This document shows positions 35,104 to 47,532 of a DNA stretch of 64,000 nucleotides, piece by piece (the first letter of the stretch is position 1; each line of letters starts with the position of its first letter). This stretch comes from Zelopaecilomyces penicillatus (lineage: Eukaryota; Ascomycota; Sordariomycetes; Hypocreales; Pseudodiploosporaceae). The stretch spans positions 1,550,001 through 1,614,000 of the forward strand of contig VCCP01000004.1 of the NCBI GenBank assembly GCA_005765155.1. Reading direction: 5' to 3'. The position numbers and the translations under genes were made by a program. The notes under the pieces are model-generated. The model was given only the letters and a program-made list of their open reading frames with translations, searched no databases and had not been told where the DNA came from.

Positions 35104-37368
35104 TTTGCAACTTGCCTATAGTACCACTGCAAGAACGATCCAAGTACACAGCCCATCCTCAACCAATTTTCATGCTGATACGCTGAAATGGGTTCTCGCA
35201 CTCGGGGTTTTCCGTCTCCTTTGTTTCCTATTTTTAAGTTCCACACTCTGGTGATATTGACCACGCCAAGAGTTAACTTTAAAAAAAAAAATGAAAACAT
35301 CACGATGGCGCAAAAATTGAATGGAGAGTTTGATGAGAAGTCATGTGAGATAGAAACACGAAGAAGAAGAAGAGAAAAAAACTTAGTTTCGAGTGTAATG
35401 TATAAAGTGTGGGGAGATGGGATATCATGGAGGAGTGTTTGGGTGGGCGATGTCAACGTCTGCATCGTGGGGGATGACTTGACAATAAGAGAGGCAGGCA
35501 GGAAATGATTTGCAATTATGGAATTTAAGCCTTTAGATTTTTGTAAGATTTTTGATATTTGGACGTTAACCTCACTCTTTGTTCGTAGTGCGAAGAGTTT
35601 TCTTTCTTCTCAAGGACGATTCCGGTTCCTCACAGCCATCGAAGCTGCTGGCGGGTTAGTCGACGAAACGTGAGAGGTTCCGGCTGGGTTAGGGTTGTCA
35701 GCTCCCCCCCTCCAATTGGACTTTCCATTGAGCCCCTCTTTTAAGGCTGGCATTCTGATCGACCACCAGCCATGTGGCTGTGCTGACCTCGCAACATGCC
35801 TAAATGTGAAATACTACTATTACCACCATTAATAATCCATTCAGACAAAACACATCTCCTTTCTTTTTGAGAGAAATCATCCTCTACGTGTCTTGTTATT
35901 TCTTTTCTTTTTTGTCTGCTTCCTCAAAGTTTCTGAGCCCTTTTTCGCCCTACATACTTGGGACAGCAAATGAATGGCTGTTGGTCGGTCGAAACACCTG
36001 CCCAACGACCCAACCTTTGAAAAACATCCTTGGGTAGATGTCAACATATCCTACTTATGTATCCTAAATAAAATACACTATGTATGCTTACCTGCCCTTA
36101 GACTCCACAACTTTGAGGAGATTGGAAAAAGAGTTAGCGTAGCTCAAGGTGGTAATAGTGGCGCATCACTATGAGTACGCGCGCTTGGGTACTTTGTTGT
36201 ATCACGACCACTCACTCACTCACTCACTCACCAACATTCAGTAGTAGTGACAACGCTTCGCACAAAAGAAACGTTTCTTGTTCCATGGTGTTTAGAGTAT
36301 CAGTAATCCTCTTTTTCTTTCTTAGCCAGAGAGACACTCAGTCAGTCAAGACACTGACATCCAGGCTCCAATCCAGTCACACAAACACACACACACTTGC
36401 ATACCTAATCAGCCACTACCACAACATCGTCGACACTTCACTCAACATGTAATTATACAAATGCCTAATAGGCACGCACACACACAAACACACAGACAAG
36501 ACAGCTTTCCCCATGTGACGCCTCTCATGCAAGGGCTCATCTCTCTCCCCCCTCTCCGGGGAATCACAGCCCACCAAGCCGTCGCCCGTCTCCAAAAAAC
36601 CCCACTTGTCCAAGCTCTCCAGCTAAACCCCTAACGGACAAGCTTATCAGCAATCTATCTACACTAACCACCCAAACTAAACTCCAACCAACCAACCAAG
36701 TGCAATAACTACTATCCAAAAGGGGCCACTACTATTCAAGGTGGGGAATGAATAATTAACGAGGTCGAGATCAATGGAACCCCAGATCACACGGCTGTGC
36801 ATGTCAATGTCAAGTTAGTCAGTCAGTCAGTTGGATGCCAGGCGATGCGGGCCGTGACCAGCTGAGCCTCCTTGCGTGTTTTCGTAGGTTTATCCTTAAT
36901 ACAGCACGACTACAGCACGACTACAGCGCCATTGTAGCACCATTTGCAGCACTCAACTCCACTGCCTGGCTAGCTCCGTCCTACAGCCTACGACAGCCGA
37001 TAGGCAACACCACCACCACCTAATACACCACCTACCTACCACGAATATCGCCCAACCCCATCTCCAAACCACCTCTTCCTCCATCCTCCCATCCTCATCC
37101 TTCCATCGTGCACCTTACATCTCCGACACACGCACTCTCTCGCTCTCATCCCACCCGTTGCTGTTTTCTTGGCTTCATCGCTTTCGCCTCGTCCAAGCCC
37201 GTTCGCCCTCTCCCCACCCCCCCCCTCACTCGTTTGAGACCGAACCACCCCACGCTCTACGCTTTGCTCACATTCCAGCTCACCACACCACACCACACCA
37301 CACCACTCATTCGCAACTCACGCGCGCAACAGCTACACAGCCCAGACACAGAACCTCAGAACACCATC

Positions 37369-37539
37369 ATGGCTCCCGACGCATCAGCTTTCTCTCCAGC
37401 TCTCCTCGTTGTCGATTTTCAACAAGACTTTTGCCCTCCCGTGAGTCTCTCCGCTTATATACCTACCTGGCAAGCACCACCACCACCACATAGAACTACC
37501 TACATATAATACTACAAAACATGGCCCGCTTCGTCTCTC

Positions 37540-37583
<44 letters not shown>

Positions 37584-38247
37584 AAGATAGACCAATCCCA
37601 AGATAACCAACAACAAAACAACCTCAATCTAGGACGGCCCCCTCAAGGTCCCCCACGGCCGCTCCATCGCCCCAGTCATCAACCTTCTCCTCGCCCTGCC
37701 CTTTACTCTCCGCGTTGCCACCCGCGACTGGCATCCGCTCAACCACATCTCCTTTGCCGCCAACCACGCCCATGCCGAGCCCTTCTCTTCCATCGCCATT
37801 GTTAACCACCCACACGACCCCTCGCGCAATTATTCCACCACCCTCTGGCCCGTTCACTGTATCCAGGGGACCCCCGGCGCCGATCTCGCCCCGGAGCTCG
37901 ATATCCGCCACCTCGACACTGTCGTCGACAAGGGCCAGGACCCAGCTGTCGAGATGTATTCGGCCTTTTACGACCCCTTTCGCGTTAGTGATAGCGGCTT
38001 AGCTGACAGGCTGCGTGCCGCTGGTGTGACCGATGTCTTTGTTGTCGGCTTGGCTGCTGATTTCTGTGTCAAAGCAACAGCTGAGCATGCGCTGGATGAA
38101 GGCTTCCGCACCTATGTTGTTGAAGATGCCACCAAACCAGTCTTCCCCGAAAAATGGGATGAGAACAGGCTTGCTCTCCTCTCAAAGGGTGTCAAGCTAA
38201 TCTCATCATCTGGAGAAGATATCGACAAGATCAAAGCGCTTTCATAA
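37369..38247 (+). CDS. PNC1: Nicotinamidase
   Basis: Two exons (37369-37440 and 37633-38247) join in frame to 228 aa. The isochorismatase-like fold shows the catalytic Asp in LLVVDFQQDFCPP, the metal-binding Asp-His-His pattern in TRDWHPLNHISFA, the WPVHCIQGTPGADL block, the catalytic Lys in VVDKGQ, and the catalytic Cys in GLAADFCVKATAEHAL. It hydrolyses nicotinamide to nicotinate and ammonia in the NAD+ salvage pathway, which relieves sirtuin inhibition. Length fits fungal Pnc1. The intron carries a 40-bp CA repeat near its 3' side. Confidence 0.93.
37541..37580. repeat. (AC)20 microsatellite in the PNC1 intron
   Basis: Forty bases of perfect AC dinucleotide inside the 192-nt intron, ending about 50 bp before the acceptor. 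Confidence 0.95.
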
Positions 38248-38644
38248 GCCCAGTAGTAGGTAGTGGGCGAGGCTAATCAGGGGCTGGAGCACATCATGAT
38301 TCAATAATATGAAAAGAAACCAAATAATCGGAGCGGGGATAATGTTCTTGAGAATGGAAAAAAATCGGCAGGCTGGGGAATGGAACTGCAAGAAGGGAGA
38401 ACTGCTATCATGAAACATCCATTAATGATACGTGCAATGAAGCGGAAGTGCCGCTTCACTTCATCGCAGCTATATGCCTGTATATCATCTATGCTACGTA
38501 TGCTCTGTTCCCAGAACATCCAAAAGACACCACACACAAAAACGCCGTGCTAACACGCCTTACAAAGCGTGAACCATGGCACCGACATGCCCTTCTTCCA
38601 ACAGGCTCTGTTCACTAAGAAACTAGTCAAAATCACGCCGCCAT
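38248..38644. other. Intergenic between convergent PNC1 and HMG-CoA reductase
   Basis: About 400 bp; presumably both 3' UTRs. No gene seen. Confidence 0.65.
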
Positions 38645-41600
38645 CTATCGTTTTGATCGCTGTTGAGCCGCTGCGCTCAACGATGTAGTTGACCCCTTTT
38701 CATGTGCACTTGTCATTGCGAGTGATACGGGCGTCATCGGCGGAGGTGCCGGCGTGCTGCTCCTAGACGGGGCAGCGCTGGGTGCCGCACTTCGGTTATG
38801 CGCCATGTGAGCCTTAACGAGGTGACCAGCCGCAAGCGCACTGCAGAGAGACAGTTCGCCGGCCAGGACTGCGGCCGCGATAACCCGCGCGAGACGGCGG
38901 GCGTTGTCTCCCGGGTTGGTGGGATGAGAGCCCTTGACTCCAAGTAGGTCAAGCATCGAGTTCTGTGGGTCTAGGATAGTACCGCCACCAAGGGTACCGA
39001 CTTCCAACGAAGGCATCGACACCGAAATCTGTAGGGAGCCGTGAAGACTGACAGAAATGTTAGCATATAAACTAGGTGATAGAGGAGAAATTAGGAAAAA
39101 GAAAAAAAATGGTGAGTCTCACTTTTTCATAATGGTGATACAGTTGGCACTCTCCACCACTTGCGCCGGATCTTGGCCCGTGGCGAGGAAGATAGCGGCC
39201 ACGATATTGGAGGCATGTGCGTTGAATCCACCCACGGAACCAGCCATGGCAGATCCAATCATGTTCTTGGAGATATTGAGCGACACCAGGGAGTCAACAT
39301 CACTCTTCAACACACTTTTCACCACGTCACCAGGAATGATCGCCTCGGCAACGACACTCTTACCACGGCCCTCGATCCAATTGATAGCGGCAGGCTTCTT
39401 GTCCATGCAGTAGTTGCCCGACAAGGAGACAATCTGCATGTCTTCAAACCCTCCCTCAGTTGACATGATGTTTAGAGCATGCTCACAACCCTTGGAAATC
39501 ATGTTCATTCCCATTGCGTCGCCAGTCGTCGTCTTGAACCGGATGTAGAGGTTGGTACCAGCCATGGCAGTCTTCATCGTCTGCAGGCGAGCGAATCGGC
39601 TGGTCGAGTTGAATGCGTTCTTCATCATCGTCTGTCCAGCGTCGGAGTCAAGCCAGAGCTTGGCTGCACCAGCACGCTCTAAAGTCTCAAAGCTGACACA
39701 TGGTCCACGTGTCATGCCATCTGCGGTTAAGACAGTAATTGCACCACCTCCAGAGTTGATAGCCTTGCATCCTCGGCTGGTGCTAGCAACAAGCACTCCC
39801 TCAGTCGTGGCCATTGGAAGGAAGTAGCTCTTGCCATCAATAACAAGTGGACCAGCGACACCCACAGGAATAGGCATATAACCGATGACATTTTCGCAGC
39901 AGGCTCCAAAGACACGCTCCCAGTCATAGTGCTTGTATGGGAGTTTCGATGTTTCCAGGACATTGGTAAGCTCCGAGGTGGCCTTGGTGCGCGAAATGAT
40001 GGTCCGTCTAATCTTAACAGCGCGGGTAAAATCTTTTAGGGTTTTCTCCAGAGCATAACCAGGAATTTTGCCTCGCATGGACATGGCAACAACCTCCTCA
40101 TCCGTCATCTCATGTGCTCGCTTTTCAATGACCATCTTCTCTAGTTCAGGATAGCTGCGGTTCTCTGAATCCACGCGCTTTATTTTTGTGATTAACAAGC
40201 CTTCACCTTCGTCGTCTGTGATCGCTGGGGTAGCGGGCTCTGTTTGATGCGGCGTTGGTGGGACATACTCGCCAAGGGGCAATGTGGCGGAACCCGTATC
40301 ATTGAAACGCTGAGCACGGGCCAACTCCTTTCGGTCAATTTGATGGTCAGCGACATTGGGGTCCTTGATACTCCATCGCGCAACATTGAAGAGATAACCG
40401 TTCAAGGCAACGCTCAAAGCCAAAGCAACAATGATCCATTTCGACAGAACTGGGTCTTCCAAGCTCTTGAGGAGACTTCCAACAACGCGGCCACCAACAC
40501 CGTAACCTTCGAGCTGGTCAATTGCACTACCAATTCCAGCGGCAGAATCGGCAGATGGGATATGTAGAGCATAGTGAATTGAGGGGTATTGCAGCTCATA
40601 CTTGATCGGTGTGAGCACAGTAACAAGAACAGCCTGACTGCTAGCCTTGGCTGTCGCCAAAATTACATCCAGGCCATTGGATGCTACCTTAAAGGGGTCG
40701 ACAGGGGGGCTAGATACCACACCTCCAAGCCCACCAGCCCATGAGCGGATGCTGGAAAAGGAGTCGACGCTGCGGAAAGGAATAGAGCAAATGTTGATAA
40801 CATTGATAAGAACAAAGCCAGACATCATGATGACTTTGAACTTGGGAACACTGCTGCCCTTGACTTTGCGGCCAAACAGAGAGTTTTCCTTTGTCTGATC
40901 CGGGTTGTCGTGGCTGGTGGCGACGTTTTCAGCAACGCGTCGGCTAACACCATCGGCTTCCAAAGCGAGTCGCATCTCGACATGGCGCTTGATTCGATTA
41001 ATCTCGAGTTTGATGCTCAAAATGGCAGTGTAGAAGGTGAACAAAAGGATGCAGTCGAAGAATAGAATCCAGGCTGCAAGGAAACAAAACTGCTGCAAGC
41101 CGCCCTGGACCCCTGAGGCGGCCCCGAGGATAAGGATCACAATCTCGATAGCATAGTCACGAACAATTTCGTACCCCTTGTCCTTGATAGCCGCGCTGAG
41201 TGCATATTCAATGACACTTTGGGGTTGCTGCCGGGAAGGCTTGTCCGATTTAGGATCCTGAGTTTGGATCCGGCGATGCTCGATAGCGTGGGTGAGAACG
41301 GCTTTGGTAAGGACGATGTTCTTCTCAAAGCCAATAGTCACAACAAGGAAAGGCAGGCCCTCTGAGAGCAAAATGACACTGACAGGAACACCGAGCTTGG
41401 TGGTCACAGCCAAACCAAAAAGGAAGGCGAAGATGGATGAGAAAAGAGTAGTCATCGCTAGCCAGAAGTGGGAACCCAGACGACGCATGGACAGGAACAA
41501 GGCGACAAATGTGAGATGCATGGATAGGTAACCCAAGACCATGATAACAATATCAAGAGTTTCAGCATTCTTGAGAAGATCGAGAAACTCGGACCAGGCA

Positions 41601-42274
41601 TTGGTAGCCCACTGGAGAAGGCTGCTGCGGGAATTGACCTTGGCTGCCTTCATAATCCACATCTTCTTTTCGCGGCCATGGCTGGTAACAATCTCTGTAG
41701 CGTCCTCATTGGGGATCTCTTGTGTAGCCGCTAGAAACTCAGGAGCTTGCTTATATGGCAAAGCATAGGCCAGGATGCTGTCCTGGGAGTAAGCGGTGAG
41801 TGAGTTTTCGGTGGCAGGAAGAGATGTGATGGACAGGTTTCGAGGGATCGGAACAGCATGGGAACGTGGGGCGGTGCTAGGTGAATCGGTAGAGAGGGTA
41901 TCCGGGAACACAAAAGTGAGCAAGGCGAGATGATCAGCCTCACTCGAAGGCTTAATGCTCTGCTCCACGTTCTGCCACTTCCAAGCAGTATCAGGACCAG
42001 CAATGATATCCCTGCTACCCTCAGTCAATGAAGACCATTCGGCCTTGCTAACCCTTGTAAAACCTTCGAGCAGGCTGTCCTGAAGCAGACCAACATAGGA
42101 TGTGCTAGCCAACAGGGCGACAACAACAACGGTGTGGATCGGATGGGAACAGGCAAGCTTGGCCAAAGATTGTAGCATGGGCGTGATTTTCTTGGCGATA
42201 AAAGACGGAGTTTTGTTCTGAGCCGGGGCGGCCTCACCGCGGAAGCGGCGAGGCAGTAATGAAGAGGCAATCAT
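38645..42274 (-). CDS. HMG-CoA reductase
   Basis: Two exons (39123-42274 and 38645-39047) join in frame to 1184 aa. The N-terminal half is a multi-pass membrane region with a first helix near residues 48-68 and a sterol-sensing-type segment at about 225-445. After a linker comes the class I catalytic domain, with ENVIGYMPIPVGVAGPL, GGGAITVLTADGMTRGP, GDAMGMNMISKG, GGFNAHASNIVAAIFLATGQ and, over the intron, SMPSLEVGTLGGGT. It makes mevalonate from HMG-CoA with NADPH in the ER membrane, the committed step of sterol and isoprenoid synthesis. The C-terminal tail after KAHMAHN is Ser/Pro/Ala-rich. The single 75-nt intron interrupts the catalytic domain just before SMPSLEVG. The leader holds an upstream ORF described separately. 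Confidence 0.96.
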
Positions 42275-42381
42275 GTCGAATCTGTTCGTTGTTGAAAACG
42301 GGGTTTTTGGGCGACTCGGTTTACGACATCTAGAGTTTCGAAGAGTCTCGGCGATTTCGGTCTAAGGCAGAGGCCGTTCAT
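42271..42381 (-). promoter_or_regulatory. 36-codon upstream ORF overlapping the HMG-CoA reductase start
   Basis: ATG at 42381, 36 sense codons without a stop, then TGA at 42273-42271. The TGA shares ATGA with the main start codon at 42274. It starts MNGLCLRPKSPRLF and ends in RTDST. Its presence in the mRNA is inferred from a likely 5'-UTR intron whose acceptor lies 6 nt upstream. Confidence 0.65.
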
Positions 42382-44862
42382 GTAAGTCTATTGTCACCAC
42401 GCGCCAGCTAGTAGCTTCAGGGGGCAGACTCGAGCAAGACAAAATCTTCACCAGCCAGAAAGGATTCCGAAGATATGTTTTGGAGATAGATAAGCTGCTG
42501 GGAAACTTACTGTTTGTTGCTGGCAGTCAACCTTCTAAATGCAGGGTTGTGATAAGCGGTCGGTAGTTTTCTATGCAGAGACGTGGGGGAACTGTGAGAG
42601 GTGCAGGGGACGACGAGGCTTGATAACGAGGATAAGCCAATTGACAGGATCAGGCTTGAGAAACGCAGCAGTAACGCCACAACACTGCAGAGGAAAGAAG
42701 GCAGACGGCTGGCGCAAGGAACGCGAAACGAAATGGAGAGAGGCCACAATGAGGCCGGAGTGAGGATGTAAAACCAGGAGAAGGCCAGACTTGAGGGGGG
42801 TAGTGGGAGATAGTGGGTAGTAGAGGCAAGATGTGGAAAAAAATCCTAAGCGGGTTGGTTGAAGCTCCCCTGATAGACCCGTTAGTTAGTGAAATTACAC
42901 CACTGTAACTCCCTACAGGCCACCACCGCCCGATTGGGGGGATCTCTGGCAGATTCGGCAGGCGGGATAAGCCCGGGTGGGACAGGCAAGGGTTAGCCGT
43001 TGTTGAGCCGAAGGCGGTCGCAAGCTTTTTCGTTTCTGTGCAAGTGCTGGGGTCATTAGGTTAATATGGGTCTTGGGCGGGTCCATCAGGCACAGACAGC
43101 GAGATACGAATACGGTCATCAGCTCTGACCATGCCAGTAGCAGGCTGTGGCGTCATGATGTTCAAACCCATCCATCCCCAACGCCGCCCTAATTCGCTTG
43201 GGGACGTTTGTCAAGGGGCATTATTACCGGCATTATTACTTTCTCCATCGTTTGGAGCACTAATCATTACTAATGTTGATGATGATTTTGATGACGACGA
43301 CATTGGCTAGGAAGGCGGGCGACAACGATGATTATCCTGATGGGATTGTCAGACCCGCGTATTCGGTTGTCCAGACGAAACCCATATCGACCCCTACACA
43401 CCACCGAATGGCGGATCCACGAAGTTATTAGGTATTTGCCCAGACATGTATCACGCAGTTTTCCTATCCCGCATCCATGCGCCCCATCTCCCACTGGCAT
43501 GCTGTTATCGAACACGCACTGGGGCGCGGTGAGAATGTCTCAGCTCCATTAAGCTAAACTTCTTCCTTTTGTTTGCTACTGCGAGCCCACGGAGGAATGT
43601 TCCCGGCACTGCCTCGGTAAAGAAGTGAAAAACGGCAAAAGAAGGGTTTAAACAGAGGCAAAACGGGCGTAAAGGCGGACGATTTGCCGGCATTTGTTTG
43701 GTACACGAGCGAGTGCAGCAAGCGAATTGCCGGATCTTGCCAAGCGGCCGTGAGATTTGTTTTAGAACCGTTTTGATGTGCAGAGGACGAATCACAAATG
43801 GCAAAGATTTTCTCCCACTTTTCTATTGTGGACGATCTTGCAGGGTCCTAGTCTAACAAACAACTATCTGGTTAGGTACTCATGCATGCATGGCGCAAAG
43901 ATATAGACTAACTACTGCAACGGGCTTACATAGACTACCCTGATTGATATTCTAGCTGGATAGTGTGGCGAACCCAAGCCAGTATCACAACGAAGCTATC
44001 AGCGGGCTAACAGATCGCCCGGTTAGACTGTTCAGATATCATTTTCTTGCTGACTGCGAACATCGACTAGCTACTCATGCGAGTGCATAGAAAACGCTAA
44101 ATCATCAATGTGAGCCTACAAATTGCAACCACAAACCCCTCCACACGAATCGGAATCGGAATCGGAACCTGCAAGCGTATCGCCCAGGCGCCATCGCCGC
44201 ATCTCAAGAAGCTATCGGTCAGTTTGTGAATGCCGATCGATCCCCGCAGCGCCTCAGAATTCGTCCTTGGACCAGAAAATTGATTGGATTCTTAAACAGA
44301 TGCTACTGCTAGTAGTCCATCACATGCCACTTGTCGCCAGCGTCCTCAAGGATCCCGAAAGACCTTTGCATGCATGCAGTCATGTCTTAGTCTCTGGGAA
44401 GGTTGGTCTGTTTATGGTAGACTAGGATAGTGGTTGCTGTTTGGTCCTTACCTTTAATGCAAGACAGGCACTTTCGAGGACTCGGCAAAGAGAGTTGAAA
44501 ATTCCAATCTGAATAACCCAAACAAACCCTGGCTGACCGTTGGGCTATCTCAGCCTAGTGGGGCCAACGCCAGTCTCATCTCATGCTTCAAAATGTTAAA
44601 GACAACAACGCCAAAAACCACCTGGTGGTTGCTGCTACTAATCTTTCTCGTGGTATTTAGTGGATAGACAGGAAAAAAAGCAACCACAACTGTCCAAATA
44701 TCATCACCGTGTAAGACAAAACAAATGGGTTCATAATGGTGTGGCACATTACAAGTACAAAATCGCACCAGTCATACGCATCAAGCTCTCAAAAGAGAGA
44801 TCAAGACGCCAAATCCAAGCACCCCAAGACTCCTCGCCCGCTAAATGCTTCATGTCATAATG
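42275..44862. other. Intergenic: HMG-CoA reductase promoter and EFE-like 3' flank
   Basis: About 2.6 kb. Apart from the leader elements next to the reductase I see no supported gene; a 100-codon frame at 44123-44425 has no recognisable features. Confidence 0.55.
42388..42510 (-). other. Putative 5'-UTR intron of HMG-CoA reductase
   Basis: GTAAGT donor at 42510 on the minus strand and a GACAATAG acceptor at 42388 (123 nt). A second possible acceptor (CTCTAG, ending at 42330) would remove the 36-codon ORF start but expose ATGTCGTAA, a two-codon upstream ORF. Confidence 0.4.
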
Positions 44863-46280
44863 TCAAGTTGTCTCATCACGAAGCTCCTCGCTGTGTAACA
44901 GCGCGTATCGATCCTCCTTTAACAACTTCTTTGTCGTGGCGCGATTAGGATAGTTGCGCAAACACATGTTGGTGAAATGAGTTCCGTAATGGATCCCTTC
45001 GACTGGCGTCTGGCCGGCATTGTACCCCGGCAACGGCTTCAGTACCGAGCGGAAATTTGGCTCGTGGAAATATGCAAAGGCAAAGCGCTCATGGGTATTG
45101 AGCCCAACCTTGTGTGGAGCAGACTGCAGACGGTGGTTGGTTACGTACTGCATCATGTCGCCTTGTGGTTTGCAACGTGGTCAGCACAGCCGTTGCTGCT
45201 TTGCGTTACAGTAGACATCGACTGGGAGGGACGTTGCGAAAAGAACTCACCTGGGAAGACAGTCAAAGTGCCCGGTACCGGGGGCACATACACCCAGCCT
45301 GCATCGTCTTCTTTCATGCCGGCAACGCTAGATTCCCAATTGGCGAATCGTTCTCCTTTTTGCGGAGGGTGGACGAAAAGCCCTGACACCTGGATTAGAC
45401 CAGTCACAACGTTGTTGGGGGCCCCGTGAGCCGATAGTTTGATGCTGTCTTACCTCCAACTTCATCTTGTGCTGCAATTACCAAGAGTCCATAATCAGTG
45501 TGGGATCCAATTCCTCGACCAGATTTCCCTTTGCCGTTGGTCCTGTGAAGCGGCGGAAACCTGCGAGCTGATTAGTTTTTGGATGTTCGACACAGCATTC
45601 ATTGCCTCACCAAGAAAACCGGCTGCCTACCTCAGAACCCGCATGTGGTGCCACCCATCGTTGGTGTATTTGGTGAGCGAACCTTGAGGGACTCGCAAAC
45701 CCATCTCAATCAGCCGAAGCATTTTTTCCCCAGTCTCAGACAAGTAGTCCATGTATTGACTCATGGCAGACTTCATGTCGTGGCCGGGCCATGGCGAGGG
45801 CCCATGGCATGGCCAACCTTTGACAACCCGGGTGTCGTCCTCGGCCAAGTCTTTAGTAACTGTGAAGATCTCTGAGTAGTCTGCGATTCCGTCCGTCATC
45901 TCTTCTCCCGAGGCAATGTATCCGGCATAGCTTCTGTTGTCTGTACATTTTTGCTTCTCACAGCTAGCACGGCCGAAGAATGACTTACTAGCTGCATTTG
46001 CTTCCTCGTATAAACGCCGCTGGGATCTGGACATTGAAATTTGTAGGATACCGTCTCTCCGCCAGGCACCCACCATAGCTTTTGCAATAGCCTCGTCGCA
46101 TATTGAGCCGGAAACCTTCTCCGGCAGAATAAATGTATCCAAGTGACCGACTTTGGCTTTGAATCCTGGTGGCATGGTGTGTCCTAAGCTTGTTGACATG
46201 GCTGTGGCCAAATTTGAAGATGATCTAGTTTCTCTCACAAGGCGGCGGCAGAGACCGGGGGCTCGTGGTATAGCAATCAT
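44863..46280 (-). CDS. Ethylene-forming-enzyme-like 2-oxoglutarate/Fe(II) oxygenase
   Basis: Four exons (45631-46280, 45454-45560, 45251-45382, 44863-45161) join in frame to 395 aa; starts at Met28 (46199) or Met36 (46175) would bring it near the 350 aa of Pseudomonas EFE. It resembles EFE along its whole length, e.g. GYIASGEEMTDG, GWPCHGPSPWP, DGWHHMRVLRFPP, GIGSHTDYGLLVIAAQDEVG, TVFPGDMMQYVT, ERFAFAYFHEPNF and IHYGTHFTNM. Iron ligands are His237, Asp239 and His313; Arg322 should bind 2-oxoglutarate. Residues matching the arginine pocket of EFE are kept: Glu127, Thr129, Arg214, Tyr240, Ala326, Phe328, Arg365, Tyr367. One neighbour differs (Asn366 where Pseudomonas has Cys317). EFE makes ethylene from 2-oxoglutarate and also hydroxylates arginine to yield guanidine and pyrroline-5-carboxylate. 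Which reaction this protein favours cannot be told from sequence. Confidence 0.87.
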
Positions 46281-47532
46281 GATGAATGAAGATATGATGA
46301 TAAAAAAAAAAGGATTGTGTGTTTGCTGCGTGCAAGTTGGTAGGTAGTTCTCGGTTGGTTTCGTTGCTTCGGCCTTTATAAAAAAGGAACAGGGAGCAGT
46401 ATAAGATATATCTGACCAGCGTACGAGATTGTAAGATAATATGATGATACTGGATTTCCAGTCCCTAGGACGAGGTTACTCAAGTGGTGGCAACGCAGCT
46501 CCGAGGTCACCTACTCTTGGATCGACGAATCCAGATGCTGATTCTTGCCGTTCCACACACGGATGGGTATGTTGGCGGCAAGTTCCCTTACCGATGCTAC
46601 AGTACTTTAGATTGCCCCATTCTTGCATCGTAAGATGTTACCTCAAAACTAGCGGGTGAAGTCGTGTGTCTTAAAGTTTGTACTACTTTTCCCATCCCAA
46701 GCAGCATGCTCACTATTTAATCCCATCTAACCGCGGGGGGCTTGACAATGGAGAACCCAAAAATGAGGAAGGAAAAGGAAAGCGGGGTATTTGTTCCCAA
46801 GCCATATTGCAGTTTTCTAGATAACTGCTAATAAAAATTTCGAGATGAGGTGTACTACTATCTTTACTAGATGGGATGGAGATGTAGAATTTGAACAGTC
46901 GGTCCGTCCGCGTGGTCATAGCCTCTTAGCGTGTGGCCAGCGGCAAAACCGGACGATCATCAAGAGACTTCTAGATCCCCTTTGCAAGAATACCATTATC
47001 TTACTTCCAGATATTCAGCTAACTATTATAAACACTGCGTTGTGGTCATGAGAAGATGTCGGATGTCGGATCCAGACTTGGGACAACCCCAGACTTCTAG
47101 ACCGCGTTCCTCAATGAATGTCAAGGGCGAGAACAGGGAAAATAGTTCGAGTGCTACACAGAAGCTATCTATTCTCGGAAGCATATAATGTCATGATACA
47201 TGTGTTTTGTTGCGTTGGGGGAGCTTGGAAAAGGAGGGGGGGGAGACTACGATGAACACTTGACAGTCACCATTAACCACTACGATATATCAGACAAGAT
47301 CTCGATGACGGCTGGGATCTCGATGCAAGAATAAAAGGCCACGATCTAGAATATTCTCCGTTGAATAGCGCCATTTTGGAGCCACATGTTTAGCTGCTAT
47401 CTGACGATTTTGGACGTAGCGTCACCCTTGGGATGCATTGAACCTTCCATGTATCCAACCGTCATGGGCCCCTTGGTGTGGCAATGGCTCACAAAGTGGG
47501 ACAAGGTTTGCGCCGGTCTCGCCATACTCATT
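46281..47532. other. Intergenic: EFE-like promoter and F-box-like 3' flank
   Basis: About 1.25 kb, moderately AT-rich, no supported gene. Confidence 0.6.

Larger units (their letters stand above)
34198..37368. other. 3.2-kb gene-poor region upstream of PNC1
   Basis: No supported gene. It contains the Z-DNA-type repeat, a (CTAC)5 tract (35084-35103), a CACT tract near 36209-36230, and from 37020 C-rich, CACACC-repeat sequence that is likely the PNC1 promoter and leader. Confidence 0.55.

Noticed and set aside
44123..44425. 100-codon plus-strand open frame
   Set aside because: No homology, no promoter or splice support; starts in simple-sequence DNA (Ser-Glu repeats).
38645..46280. HMG-CoA reductase plus oxygenase as a terpenoid biosynthetic cluster
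   Set aside because: No terpene synthase, prenyltransferase, P450 or transporter lies nearby; the oxygenase is EFE-like and the reductase looks like the housekeeping copy.
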